DNA from: an uncultured Saprospiraceae bacterium
GTDB lineage: Bacteria; Bacteroidota; Bacteroidia; Chitinophagales; Saprospiraceae
Length of the DNA: 38,638 nucleotides
Reading direction: 5' to 3'
Assembly (NCBI GenBank): GCA_937921825.1
Contig: CAKZVK010000170.1
Span: 1 to 38,638 of the forward strand
The notes beneath the pieces were generated by a model, which was not told the origin of the DNA, ran no database searches, and saw only the letters and a list, made by a program, of their open reading frames with translations. The position numbers and the translations under genes were made by a program. This document shows positions 17,000 through 25,553 of the stretch, in pieces; the stretch's first letter is position 1; each line of letters opens with the position of its first letter.

Positions 17000-18664
17000 A
17001 TGTCTCTAAGACTAATATATATCTCACTCCTCTTCATCTCTTTCTCTGAGGGCTCTGCTCAGGTAAGTATAGAACACAAATATTCAATCACTGGTTTAGA
17101 AAGAGATTCTGCAGGTTGTCTCTTGATATATGACGAATTGAATCAAAGTTATAGTCTTGGGTCTTATAAGTTTGAAGAAATCACAACATCAGAGGCCAGC
17201 TCTTATCGTCCAAAATATCAACTTCAGAATGGTCAGCTACGACATAACAAGGGTGATATCTATTCTCTTTATGACTTGTCTTTTGAAGTTTCTGATTTTT
17301 ATGAAATTGAAGATAGAGTCTACCTCGCAGGAAATAAGGGCTTATGGATTTTCAAAGAAGGTGTGGTCAAGAAGTATTACGTGCCTGGGATTTCTTTCCC
17401 CAAGGACCTCCATAAGGTCAAAGCCTATGATCAATATGTAGGGATGATATCAAGGGATAAAGAGTTGTACATATATGATACCCTGCATCAGACGATTAAG
17501 TTTATCGATAATCGCGTAGAAGATTTTTCTATAGATAAATGGCATAGTGTCTTTTATTCTAGAGGGAAGACTTTATTCCTATACACCGCTATGGTGAATG
17601 ATCTCACTCCAGCCATTAGCTCTATAGTATTGCGAGATAGTAATCAAGAACTTCTAAGTTCTCCCTATAGAGTAAGTCCAGGTGAGAGAGTAGAAGTGCA
17701 TTTTGAGACGACCTATTCTCCCAAGATGAATGCCATCGATTGTCAGTACAGTCTGAATGGTGGTCCTTGGACTGCAACCACCAGTCCCAATTCTGTATAT
17801 CTAAACTTGAAAGCTGCTGGCGAATATGAGCTTAGACTAAAAGCGCTTGGTGTGAAAGACATGCCGGCTACATCTCGACCCATCGACATCACAGTAGCGA
17901 CGGATGGACTAGCAAAATTCTGGCCGTGGTTATTCGGTAGTGTCTGTCTGTTACTGCTGTTGAATTTCTTTTCTCAAAGTAGACTGAAGAATGAGATGAA
18001 GCAGCTAGAAGCACAAAAGGAGCGCATGCAATTAGAACTACAGATAGCTCATGAACAGCAAAGAGTCGGTCAGGTCCAAATGAATCCGCATTTTTTATTT
18101 AATTCTCTCAATAGTATCAGCGGACTTATCGCTCTGAACGAAAACCAAAAAGCCAGAACGAGTCTTAATAAGTTCAGTCAGCTAATGCGTAAGCTTTTAG
18201 ATGGTTCTATTAATGAATGGACAACTGTAGAAAGAGAATTGTCATTTCTAAATGATTATCTCCATCTAGAAAAGATGATTCGGAACGAAAAGTTTGATTT
18301 TAAGATTGAAAGTGATGTAGAGCAGACAGTGATGATACCTCCTATGATTTTGCAACCCTTCTTAGAGAATGCCATTATCCACGGTATAAAGAATAAACCC
18401 AATAAAGGCCATTTAATCTTACAACTTCGGAGTAGAGGAACAAAGGTAGAAGTCACTATAGAGGATGATGGGATAGGTAGGGATGCCGCTACAGCCTATA
18501 AGAAAGAAGGACATGAGTCTGCAGCACTGAAAATAGTAGAGCAGCGCCTTAAGACTCTTAATAAATGGGACAAGATGGGTATCGTCTATGTTGATCTGAA
18601 AGATACTAATGGGGACCCTATAGGTACAAGAGTGACCCTTCATTTACCGACTAAGAAAGTATAA
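17000..18664 (+). CDS. LytS/YesM-type sensor histidine kinase
   Basis: This 554-residue kinase has a signal peptide (before Gln21) and a periplasmic part of about 285 residues. That part may be a shortened beta-propeller-like region (to about 200) followed by a Y_Y_Y-like beta domain (about 205-300). One membrane segment (306-324) and a coiled coil (328-358) follow. The His_kinase domain has QMNPHFLFNSLNS (phospho-acceptor His364), LQPFLENAIIHG (N box, Asn457) and DDGIGR (489-494). The paired response regulator gene begins two bases after the stop. The sensor is much shorter than the usual two-propeller Bacteroidota kinases of this kind. The signal is unknown. Confidence 0.93.
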   Translation: MSLRLIYISLLFISFSEGSAQVSIEHKYSITGLERDSAGCLLIYDELNQSYSLGSYKFEEITTSEASSYRPKYQLQNGQLRHNKGDIYSLYDLSFEVSDFYEIEDRVYLAGNKGLWIFKEGVVKKYYVPGISFPKDLHKVKAYDQYVGMISRDKELYIYDTLHQTIKFIDNRVEDFSIDKWHSVFYSRGKTLFLYTAMVNDLTPAISSIVLRDSNQELLSSPYRVSPGERVEVHFETTYSPKMNAIDCQYSLNGGPWTATTSPNSVYLNLKAAGEYELRLKALGVKDMPATSRPIDITVATDGLAKFWPWLFGSVCLLLLLNFFSQSRLKNEMKQLEAQKERMQLELQIAHEQQRVGQVQMNPHFLFNSLNSISGLIALNENQKARTSLNKFSQLMRKLLDGSINEWTTVERELSFLNDYLHLEKMIRNEKFDFKIESDVEQTVMIPPMILQPFLENAIIHGIKNKPNKGHLILQLRSRGTKVEVTIEDDGIGRDAATAYKKEGHESAALKIVEQRLKTLNKWDKMGIVYVDLKDTNGDPIGTRVTLHLPTKKV

Positions 18665-18666
18665 CT

Positions 18667-19380
18667 ATGTCTATAACAGCAATGATTATCGATGATATGC
18701 CTCTGGCTATTGCCAGTCTCAGAGCAGATCTAGAAGCAGCCCATCCAGAAATAGAAATATTGGATACTGCAGAAGGTGTACTAGAAGGTGCTAAGAAGAT
18801 CAAGAAACTCAAGCCGCAACTTCTATTCTTAGATATCCATATGGGAGATGGAGATGGCTTTGATCTGTTAGAGATCATTACAGATGAGCAGCTACAAGTA
18901 ATTTTTACGACGGCTTCTAGCGATCATGCTATCAAGGCTTTTCAGTTTCAGGCGACAGATTATTTATTGAAACCAGTAGACCCCAAATTACTTGCTGCAG
19001 CGATTGCAAAAGTCGTCAAGCTCAAAGCTGAGCAGCCAAAAGAGCAGAAAGAAAAATCTGATGCGGGCTCTATTGCACTAAATACGCAAGATGAAATAAG
19101 AGTGGTTGCAATAAAGGACATTCTTAGACTGGAGGCTATGGGCAACTACACCACTTTTTACACTACGGAAGGGAAGATATTAATTACTAAGACCCTAAAA
19201 GAGTTTGAGAAAGTCTTGCCAGGGATATTCATACGAGTACACCAATCACATCTGGTGAATAAGGCTCAGATTAAAGCCTATATAAAAACTGAAGGGGGGT
19301 ATCTAAAGATGAAAGATGGAAGTGATGTGCCAGTCTCAGTTAGAAAAAAAGCCTACGTAATGGATGTTCTTAAAGATTAG
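18667..19380 (+). CDS. LytTR-family response regulator
   Basis: This 237-residue protein has a receiver domain (1-120) with acidic Asp9-Asp10, phospho-acceptor Asp56 in FLDIHMG, Thr in FTTAS and Lys102 in LLKPVD. A LytTR DNA-binding domain follows (about 140-235; LRLEAMGNYTTFYT, IRVHQSHLVNKAQIKAY). It is the output partner of the upstream kinase, almost certainly co-transcribed. LytTR proteins bind direct repeats near promoters. The stop overlaps by a few bases the stop of the convergent small gene. Confidence 0.95.
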   Translation: MSITAMIIDDMPLAIASLRADLEAAHPEIEILDTAEGVLEGAKKIKKLKPQLLFLDIHMGDGDGFDLLEIITDEQLQVIFTTASSDHAIKAFQFQATDYLLKPVDPKLLAAAIAKVVKLKAEQPKEQKEKSDAGSIALNTQDEIRVVAIKDILRLEAMGNYTTFYTTEGKILITKTLKEFEKVLPGIFIRVHQSHLVNKAQIKAYIKTEGGYLKMKDGSDVPVSVRKKAYVMDVLKD

Positions 19381-19682
19381 TTTTTAGAACTGAGGATGTC
19401 TTTGAATTTTTTCTCGTACTCTTCTTTCTTAGCTGTAATCAGTAAGCCATTCTCATTATAATCAGCATCTTCTAGTATAATGGTATTTGCTTTTTCTCTG
19501 GTCATTTTTACCAGATAGTGTTTATCTGCTGTCTCATAAGGCAAGGCGCTAATGAGATGCTTCTTATGATTTTTGAATTGAATGAGATGCTTTTCAAAAC
19601 CGAATGGGTAGTTCAGTTTGATAAGTTGCTTTATCTCCTCATCTAGTTTTTCGAATTCGGTTATAACTTTTGGCTTGCTCAT
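19377..19682 (-). CDS. small conserved protein of unknown function (101 aa)
   Basis: This charged, soluble 101-residue protein opens KVITEFEKLDEEIKQLIKL, then YPFGFEKHLIQF, SALPYETADKHYLVKMT and a Lys/Glu-rich C-terminus. I recall similar small proteins in many Bacteroidota but cannot name a function. It has no signal peptide or membrane segment. The gene is convergent with the LytTR gene; the two stop codons overlap (19377-19380). It stands alone, with the terminator of the HYR gene upstream. Confidence 0.7.
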   Translation of the reverse strand: MSKPKVITEFEKLDEEIKQLIKLNYPFGFEKHLIQFKNHKKHLISALPYETADKHYLVKMTREKANTIILEDADYNENGLLITAKKEEYEKKFKDILSSKN

Positions 19683-19835
19683 GGATTTTGATATTCAGTG
19701 AAAAATCTGAATGTGAATAAAAATGGCCTGGGGCTTAATTTTAATTTCTAGGTAAATAAATATTAAATTATTTGAATTTCAATAGATTTCAGATTTAATT
19801 TTTTTATATATATTTTTTATTTCGGTAACTAGAAA

Positions 19836-19871
19836 TAAAAAAGCCACTTAGAAATGACTCTCCAAGTGGCT
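19836..19871 (-). terminator. intrinsic terminator of the HYR-lectin gene
   Basis: The 8-bp stem AGCCACTT / AAGTGGCT (19842-19849 with 19864-19871) is followed on the minus strand by six T. It lies about 20 bases after the stop of the minus-strand gene ending at 19891. Confidence 0.85.
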
Positions 19872-19890
19872 CAAAAAAATATTTCGGTTA

Positions 19891-22332
19891 CTACATCTTT
19901 ACCAATCTACTGGTTTCTTGGCTACCATCCTTGTATTCTATAACTAGGAAGTAGACATTCTTAGCGAGCTGCGTACAATCTATCAGGTTGCTAGAATAGA
20001 TACCCTTATTTCTATGTACAAGTAGCTGACCAGTACTATTTACGAGCTTGATGGCTGCTACAGCATTCGGGTCATCTACATCGACATTAACTATGTCAGT
20101 AGTTGGATTAGGGTATAATTTGTAAGCTCTTGCCTTGATAGTGGCTACATGACTTTGATTACTTTGTTTCTTATTTAGATTTTCTGCAGTGAGGTCTATT
20201 TCTGTCTCTTCAGCTTCAGAACCAGAATCAGCTGGAGCAAATCCTACGATATCTGAATCATCATTTGTGACTCTTCCAGCAAATGGATCTATGTCCACTA
20301 ATACTCTGAAGCTACATTTCATCACATTGCCACAGGCGTCAGTAGCTTGGTAAGTAATCGGAGTTTTTGATTGATTCGGGAAGGAGCTGCCTGAGGCTGG
20401 TCCTTCTGTCTGAGTGATGGTGACACAACTATTGGGATCAGTACATGCAGAGCAGCAACTGAAGAAATGAGGCACATCCCAGTTAACAGCAACTTCAGCG
20501 GTGCTAGCCGATACTTCTACATAGATATCATCTGGGCAGATTACTGAGAGTCCTTCCCTTACCGTGACATCAAAAGTGCAAAAGTCGTCTACACCACAGC
20601 CATCTGAAATATTATAGATCACAGTGTAGGTGCCAGGTCGCAACCTGTCTCCAGGCAGTGGGCCAGAGATATGTCTAACATTTTCGCATGGGATCTCCAT
20701 GACGAATTCTAGCTTACTATTATTGTCTACATCATTCCATAGTCCTGTGTTCTTTTGTATTTCTACAAAGTCCTGATTATTGTAATCATTAGGTTGGTGC
20801 TTATACCAGTTAGTATAGGTTAGATCTGATCCATCATCCCAAGTGAAGTCGCCTTCAGAATTATAATCACTCAGACCTATAAGCGCTGTTGCAGTTGCTA
20901 TTCTGGTAGCAATGAAATCATTTTCTTCTTCACTATTTATCGTTGCCAGATGGCCTCCATGCTGAGCCATCAGCTCTTGTGCTTCCAGATAAGTATTAAA
21001 GTTTCTACTGCAGTAGTAATTAGATCCATTGAAAGAACCTATGTATATAAACCCATGTTTGATCCCTCCATTATTGCAGGTAGAGCATGTGCCATCATAA
21101 CTTGGAGGCGTATAATTGAGTATTGCTGTTCCTGATTCATCACAGGTTAGCTCTATATCATCAGGGCACCCAGGATAAGTCGCATCCTCTAGCACAGATA
21201 CTCTGAATGAACAAGATGCAGAATTGCCACATTTGTCAGTTGCGGTGTAGAATACTGTAGTAATCCCAACTGGAAAGAATGTACCCGGACTATAGTTACT
21301 AGTCAAGGTTAAAATATTTGCATTATCACTAGCGACAGCGATAGGTTCTTTCCAATGTACTGGCGTAAAGTTATCTACTATGTTAATGTCAGAGGGACAA
21401 TCATACAAGACAATGGCAGACATATCTTGTAAGGTGATTTTTTGCTGACAAGAAAAGAGTCTGCTGGGCATACTGCTGTAGGTTCCAAACCAAGTACGTA
21501 GAGTAGTAGATTGGTCATTACATCCTGTAGCTACTAATTCATCTTCAAAGAAAGTATTGGTTAGAGTGCCGCAGTTTGTGTTTCCAGAGTATGCTGTCGG
21601 ATTACCTATAACTGCTGGAGAAATATCTGCATTTAGATCTCCTACAAAATCCGCTGGACAGGAGATATGACAATCGGCACACATAACATTTACCGTAAAT
21701 TCCATCGTGGTAAAATTTCCACAAAAATCAAAAGCGGTATAAGTAACTGTAGTTACGCCAGCAGGAAAGATACTTCCAGATCTTAAGTTGGTTTCCTGTC
21801 CATTAAATTTAGAGGTAATTTCTATCCTCTGTAAGAGGTGATTATCAGATACCCGAGGATAAGTCCAATATACTTGTGCCTGGCAGGTGCTGGTTTGTAA
21901 GTCCATGTTATCCGTATAGATAACGAGATCATCCTGCGGTGCTAAGAATACCGGCGCTTCTTCGTCTACTTGCTTGATAGTCTGATGGCAAGTGTCTGTT
22001 AGGGCTGAATTATTAGGATCTGTAGCGGTCCATATCCTTGTATAGACTTTATGACAATCATTGATGACATAGATTTCATCTCTGTAGGTCACAATTGGTG
22101 CACTGCAGCCAGTACTTCCTGCTTCTGCTACAGCATAACCTGTTCTGTTAGGATGTGCACTTTCTGAGGGCTTTAACCAGACAAAAGCTGGACAATAAAT
22201 GAGCGGCACTTGATTGCAGTCATCTGCCAGGGGTTCGGCTACCGTAGAGGTATTATATGCAAAAGTACTGGTATTAAAGATCAGGCTTAAAAGTAGGCAT
22301 ACGAGTACACCATATTGCTTAGCAATGGACAT
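19891..22332 (-). CDS. secreted HYR-repeat protein with nested C-type lectin and T9SS domain
   Basis: This 813-residue protein has an N-terminal signal peptide. HYR (immunoglobulin-like) units lie at about 122-217, 306-383, 388-592 (split) and 597-681, with repeats such as FPVGITTVFYTATDKCGN. A C-type lectin-like domain (about 427-550) sits inside the third unit. It has HLATINSEEENDF, WDDGSDLTYTNW, QPND (513-516) and WND (532-534), the places where calcium and sugar are bound in active lectins. Residues about 735-813 (LYPNPTTDIV to SRLVKM) are a T9SS sorting signal. It contains many Cys. A surface adhesin for glycans is likely; the sugar is not predictable, since QPN differs from EPN and QPD. 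Confidence 0.88.
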   Translation of the reverse strand: MSIAKQYGVLVCLLLSLIFNTSTFAYNTSTVAEPLADDCNQVPLIYCPAFVWLKPSESAHPNRTGYAVAEAGSTGCSAPIVTYRDEIYVINDCHKVYTRIWTATDPNNSALTDTCHQTIKQVDEEAPVFLAPQDDLVIYTDNMDLQTSTCQAQVYWTYPRVSDNHLLQRIEITSKFNGQETNLRSGSIFPAGVTTVTYTAFDFCGNFTTMEFTVNVMCADCHISCPADFVGDLNADISPAVIGNPTAYSGNTNCGTLTNTFFEDELVATGCNDQSTTLRTWFGTYSSMPSRLFSCQQKITLQDMSAIVLYDCPSDINIVDNFTPVHWKEPIAVASDNANILTLTSNYSPGTFFPVGITTVFYTATDKCGNSASCSFRVSVLEDATYPGCPDDIELTCDESGTAILNYTPPSYDGTCSTCNNGGIKHGFIYIGSFNGSNYYCSRNFNTYLEAQELMAQHGGHLATINSEEENDFIATRIATATALIGLSDYNSEGDFTWDDGSDLTYTNWYKHQPNDYNNQDFVEIQKNTGLWNDVDNNSKLEFVMEIPCENVRHISGPLPGDRLRPGTYTVIYNISDGCGVDDFCTFDVTVREGLSVICPDDIYVEVSASTAEVAVNWDVPHFFSCCSACTDPNSCVTITQTEGPASGSSFPNQSKTPITYQATDACGNVMKCSFRVLVDIDPFAGRVTNDDSDIVGFAPADSGSEAEETEIDLTAENLNKKQSNQSHVATIKARAYKLYPNPTTDIVNVDVDDPNAVAAIKLVNSTGQLLVHRNKGIYSSNLIDCTQLAKNVYFLVIEYKDGSQETSRLVKM

Positions 22333-22483
22333 GTAGTTTCAGTTTTGAGTTGGATAGAATATGTTCTAAGTCTTCTTTAGACCAGCAAAGACAAAGAAAG
22401 ATACTTATCAAAGAATTCTTTTCACCATTTGATTTCTTTATTAGACAAGTGGTATACATTTTTTTTGATCTTTAACATATATA

Positions 22484-22519
22484 GAAAAAAAGCATACCTC
22501 GCCTTTTTGAGGCGAGGTA
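22484..22519 (-). terminator. intrinsic terminator of the SH3b gene
   Basis: A perfect 10-bp stem TACCTCGCCT / AGGCGAGGTA (22495-22504 with 22510-22519) encloses a 5-base loop. The minus-strand T run (22491-22484) follows after three bases. It lies about 70 bases after the gene ending at 22588. Confidence 0.87.
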
Positions 22520-22587
22520 CAGGGCAATTACTATCTACCAGTCAATCACATTACTTTTTTTCTGATCTCCACAGCTTTTGATTTTTT

Positions 22588-23310
22588 CTACAAATCGCAA
22601 CCCGTATGGAAAGATTTCACAATGATTTTTGAGTGACCATTTTTGAGCTGTCTGATTTCTACGGGATATTCTAGGTTTACTTTTATCCTATGGATATCGC
22701 CCTCTAGATTATCGAGGAATACAGATTTGTTTTCGAAAGTGTGGCGTTCAGGCTTAGTGAGCAACATTGATTTCAATAGATTGTAAGCATCTTCTATTCT
22801 AGTATCGGGAAGCTCCATAGTGACTTTGAAGTCATAAGGATTATCGCTTCTAGTGAGAACGATATCATGCTCTAGATACTGAGTGATTTTATCCAGCTGC
22901 TCTGATTGTATGGTGTCAGAATTTTTTATCTCATCAAAATTATGTTCTGCCCAGGCCAGTAGGGGATAGGTAAGGTCTAGATCATTCTGGGTCATTTCGA
23001 AGTTGTACACCGGAATCGGTAGGCCAGATATAAAGCCCTCGAAGAGATAGCCTTCCTCGCCTTCATGTTCCACCTTGACCCAGTGGCCACTCATCCATTC
23101 TATAAGTTCTTTATGTTCTGTACTCGCCACTACAGTTACTTTCTCTCCGTAGGGGATCACTTTGAGGACTTGTCCTTCAGCGCTTGGTGTCGCTCTGAGC
23201 TTCAGTCCAGAATAGGCGTAGACATATTTTGTGTTGTTTTCGGGTTCTACCTTTCCGAATAAATGTCCTCCGAACAAGGTCAGTGTTAGAAATAAAATTA
23301 GATTTTTCAT
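22588..23310 (-). CDS. exported SH3b-domain protein
   Basis: This 240-residue protein has a signal peptide ending near LFG. A bacterial SH3 domain spans about residues 28-95 (YSGLKLRATPSAEGQVLKVIPYGEKVTVV, GHWVKVEHEGEEGYLFEGFI), a fold often tied to the cell wall. The C-terminal half (about 100-240) has no family that I recognise; it is charged and ends FHTGCDL. It follows the NUDIX gene on the same strand by 126 bases, with no terminator visible between them, so co-transcription is possible. Confidence 0.75.
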   Translation of the reverse strand: MKNLILFLTLTLFGGHLFGKVEPENNTKYVYAYSGLKLRATPSAEGQVLKVIPYGEKVTVVASTEHKELIEWMSGHWVKVEHEGEEGYLFEGFISGLPIPVYNFEMTQNDLDLTYPLLAWAEHNFDEIKNSDTIQSEQLDKITQYLEHDIVLTRSDNPYDFKVTMELPDTRIEDAYNLLKSMLLTKPERHTFENKSVFLDNLEGDIHRIKVNLEYPVEIRQLKNGHSKIIVKSFHTGCDL

Positions 23311-23436
23311 GATTTAAAATTTTAGGTGAATAAATCTGTTCTCTGATTATTACAACCTAAAGATGCAGGCAGAAGGTGCCTGTAATCACAAGACTTGAGT
23401 AGCTGTAGCTGGTTTTCTATTATTCGATGGAGAAAG

Positions 23437-24060
23437 CTAGAGTTGGAGCTTATTCCTACGGATCAGCTCTAGTAGTTCAGAGGTAATCATTGCTGTGGCC
23501 CCCCATAGAAATTCGCCATCTAGATCATAATAGGGCACATCTTTGAGCACTATATCTCTGACTTTATGATCCTTGGACATGAGAGGCTGATGGAAGAGTT
23601 TGGATAGTGGGAAGGTGATAAGTGCAGCAACTTCGGACTCTTGTAGAATGAATTCTGGTCGAGTATGAGAATAGCCTACATAGGCTGAGACTAAGAAATC
23701 ACTAACAAAGACATAGATATCTGATAGACGACCGAGGATCGTAATCTCCCGTTCTTGGACTCCTATTTCTTCAAAAGTTTCTCTGAGGGCAGTGTGCTCT
23801 AGATTTCTGTCCTCATTTTCTACCTGACCTCCTGGAAAGCTTATTTGCCCGCCGTGCTTGTCATTGGGATTATTGGAAGGCCTTCTTATAAAAGTGAGCT
23901 TTAGTTGGCCACTATCAGGAAAGAGGAGCAGCAGTACTGCCGCTTTTTTACTAGTGGGTTTTGCTTTTCGATTACTCTCGTAACCTATAGAAGACATTAA
24001 TTTCTGTCCTTCCCAGCCCGGTAAATCTCCATTCAGTATATCCTTTAGTTGCTCTATCAT
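23437..24060 (-). CDS. NUDIX hydrolase, CoA pyrophosphatase-like
   Basis: This 207-residue enzyme has a full Nudix box, GGQVENEDRNLEHTALRET followed by FEEIGV (about 75-99). It is preceded by LLLFPDSGQLKLTFIRR and HGGQISFPGG, the signature that marks CoA/acyl-CoA pyrophosphatases (NudL/UPF0035 type). It would split CoA into phosphopantetheine and 3',5'-ADP. Length and motif order are normal. It is transcribed away from the permease operon terminator; the SH3b gene lies downstream. Confidence 0.88.
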   Translation of the reverse strand: MIEQLKDILNGDLPGWEGQKLMSSIGYESNRKAKPTSKKAAVLLLLFPDSGQLKLTFIRRPSNNPNDKHGGQISFPGGQVENEDRNLEHTALRETFEEIGVQEREITILGRLSDIYVFVSDFLVSAYVGYSHTRPEFILQESEVAALITFPLSKLFHQPLMSKDHKVRDIVLKDVPYYDLDGEFLWGATAMITSELLELIRRNKLQL

Positions 24061-24151
24061 ATGGTAAGACTCTGCTTTTTAAAAACAGTAAAAGAAAGAA
24101 ATAGTTAGAAGCTGGGAATATTTGGAGAGTAGGATAGCTGACTATAGGGCA

Positions 24152-24190
24152 TAAAAAAAGCCGGTCCTAGTTTTCCCCCTATGAACCGGC
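24152..24190 (-). terminator. intrinsic terminator of the TMTC-GH3-Lol operon
   Basis: The stem GCCGGT / ACCGGC (24185-24190 with 24160-24165) has a 19-base loop and is followed on the minus strand by seven T. It lies about 140 bases after the stop of the permease gene. The rest of 24061-24332 shows no convincing gene. Confidence 0.82.
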
Positions 24191-24332
24191 CTGAAGAAGG
24201 ACTCTTATCGCTAAGCATTCCTCTCCAATAATCTGAACAATAGGATTTGTACCAATACCTTGCCAAAAATGTTAACGTGAGCAGAATTTTGATCTAATCA
24301 TCAAAAAACCTCTCCTTGTCACCAAAAAAGAG

Positions 24333-25553
24333 CTATTTGGACCTCAGTATCGCACTGTTTTTCACTGCTTTGAAGGCTGGAAGTAGAGAAGCAAGACCAC
24401 CTATAATGAATACAGTGATGCTCACGAGTAGAAAATCAGAGGCTTTGAGCTGTACAGGGTAAGAATCCATCATAAAACTAGAGGGCATGCCGACTATTCC
24501 GAATTGTATCTGTATATAATAGATAAGGATGGCTATTGTGAATCCTAAAAGGATGCCGAGGCCTGTAATGAGTAGCCCTAATTGAATAAATAGGTTTCTA
24601 ACCTCTTTGTCTTGGAGACCTAAAGCCTTGAGAACCGAGATGTCTTTCATCTTATCTAAGACGATCATCCATAGAGCACCTAGAAGATTAAAGGCCACTA
24701 AGATCATAGTCATACTGGTGATCAGGAAAAAGATCCACTTCTCTATTTTCATGACCTTAAGTGTAGAGGCATCCTGCTCTATTCTATCTTTCATCGTAAA
24801 TGCTGGCCCTAATTCCTTAGCCAAAGTGGCTTTTAGCGCTGATAGATTGGCATTGGGGTTAATCTTTAGCTCTAGAGCAGACGCTTTTCCTTCATGTTCT
24901 AAGAGCTTAGACACCAACTCAAACGAAGTCAATATGAATTGGTAATCAGAATCACTCTTTACAGAGAAGACACCTGCTGGGTAGAAATTTCTTGAATTAA
25001 ACTCTTTGGCCCCCATGAGTTTCTTTTTCTTGGTGGGCATATAGACGGTGATAGGAGAGAGCTTATCATTGATATTAATAGCCAGCTTGTTCTTCATACC
25101 TAAGCCCAGCATTCCGAAATGGATATTACCCTCCTGAGTTGCATACTCCCCATCTACAAATAAGGTATCAAGACCACTTACTTTCCTGTAAGCATCATCT
25201 ACCCCTTTTATCATGCCATAATCTTGGATACCTCGATATTCAAAGAAGGCAATCTCTTCTACCGTCTTAGACACATATTCAACACCGTCAATGTTAGAAA
25301 TCTTTTTTATCAAGTCTTTATTGCAATCAAAAAGCTTTCCTTCGGCGGCAGTAATTTTGATATCAGGATTGAATGCATTAAAGAGACCTGAGAGTAGTCC
25401 CTCAAAACCATTAAATACACTTAGGATAAGAATCAGTGCTGCGGTTCCTATCGATATCCCAAAGATGGATATACCCGTAATGATATTGATGGCATTAGTT
25501 GATTTCTTGCCAAAAAGATAACGCCGAGCAATATCAAAGGTTAATGAGGGCAT
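24333..25553 (-). CDS. LolC/LolE-type ABC transporter permease (FtsX fold)
   Basis: This 406-residue inner-membrane protein has the FtsX-like layout: one N-terminal membrane segment (about 20-45, in ITGISIFGISIGTAALILILSVFNGFE), a large periplasmic domain (about 48-265) and three C-terminal segments (about 270-395). The start FDIARRYLFGKK and the NGFE stretch are typical of lipoprotein-releasing permeases. These extract lipoproteins from the inner membrane with a LolD ATPase, which is not encoded in this window. Its ATG directly follows the stop of the GH3 gene, so the two are translationally coupled. Confidence 0.9.
   Translation of the reverse strand: MPSLTFDIARRYLFGKKSTNAINIITGISIFGISIGTAALILILSVFNGFEGLLSGLFNAFNPDIKITAAEGKLFDCNKDLIKKISNIDGVEYVSKTVEEIAFFEYRGIQDYGMIKGVDDAYRKVSGLDTLFVDGEYATQEGNIHFGMLGLGMKNKLAININDKLSPITVYMPTKKKKLMGAKEFNSRNFYPAGVFSVKSDSDYQFILTSFELVSKLLEHEGKASALELKINPNANLSALKATLAKELGPAFTMKDRIEQDASTLKVMKIEKWIFFLITSMTMILVAFNLLGALWMIVLDKMKDISVLKALGLQDKEVRNLFIQLGLLITGLGILLGFTIAILIYYIQIQFGIVGMPSSFMMDSYPVQLKASDFLLVSITVFIIGGLASLLPAFKAVKNSAILRSK

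Noticed and set aside
24191-24332. Possible small RNA or gene after the permease gene
   Set aside because: Only a very short frame (8 codons) and no further structure beyond the terminator were found.
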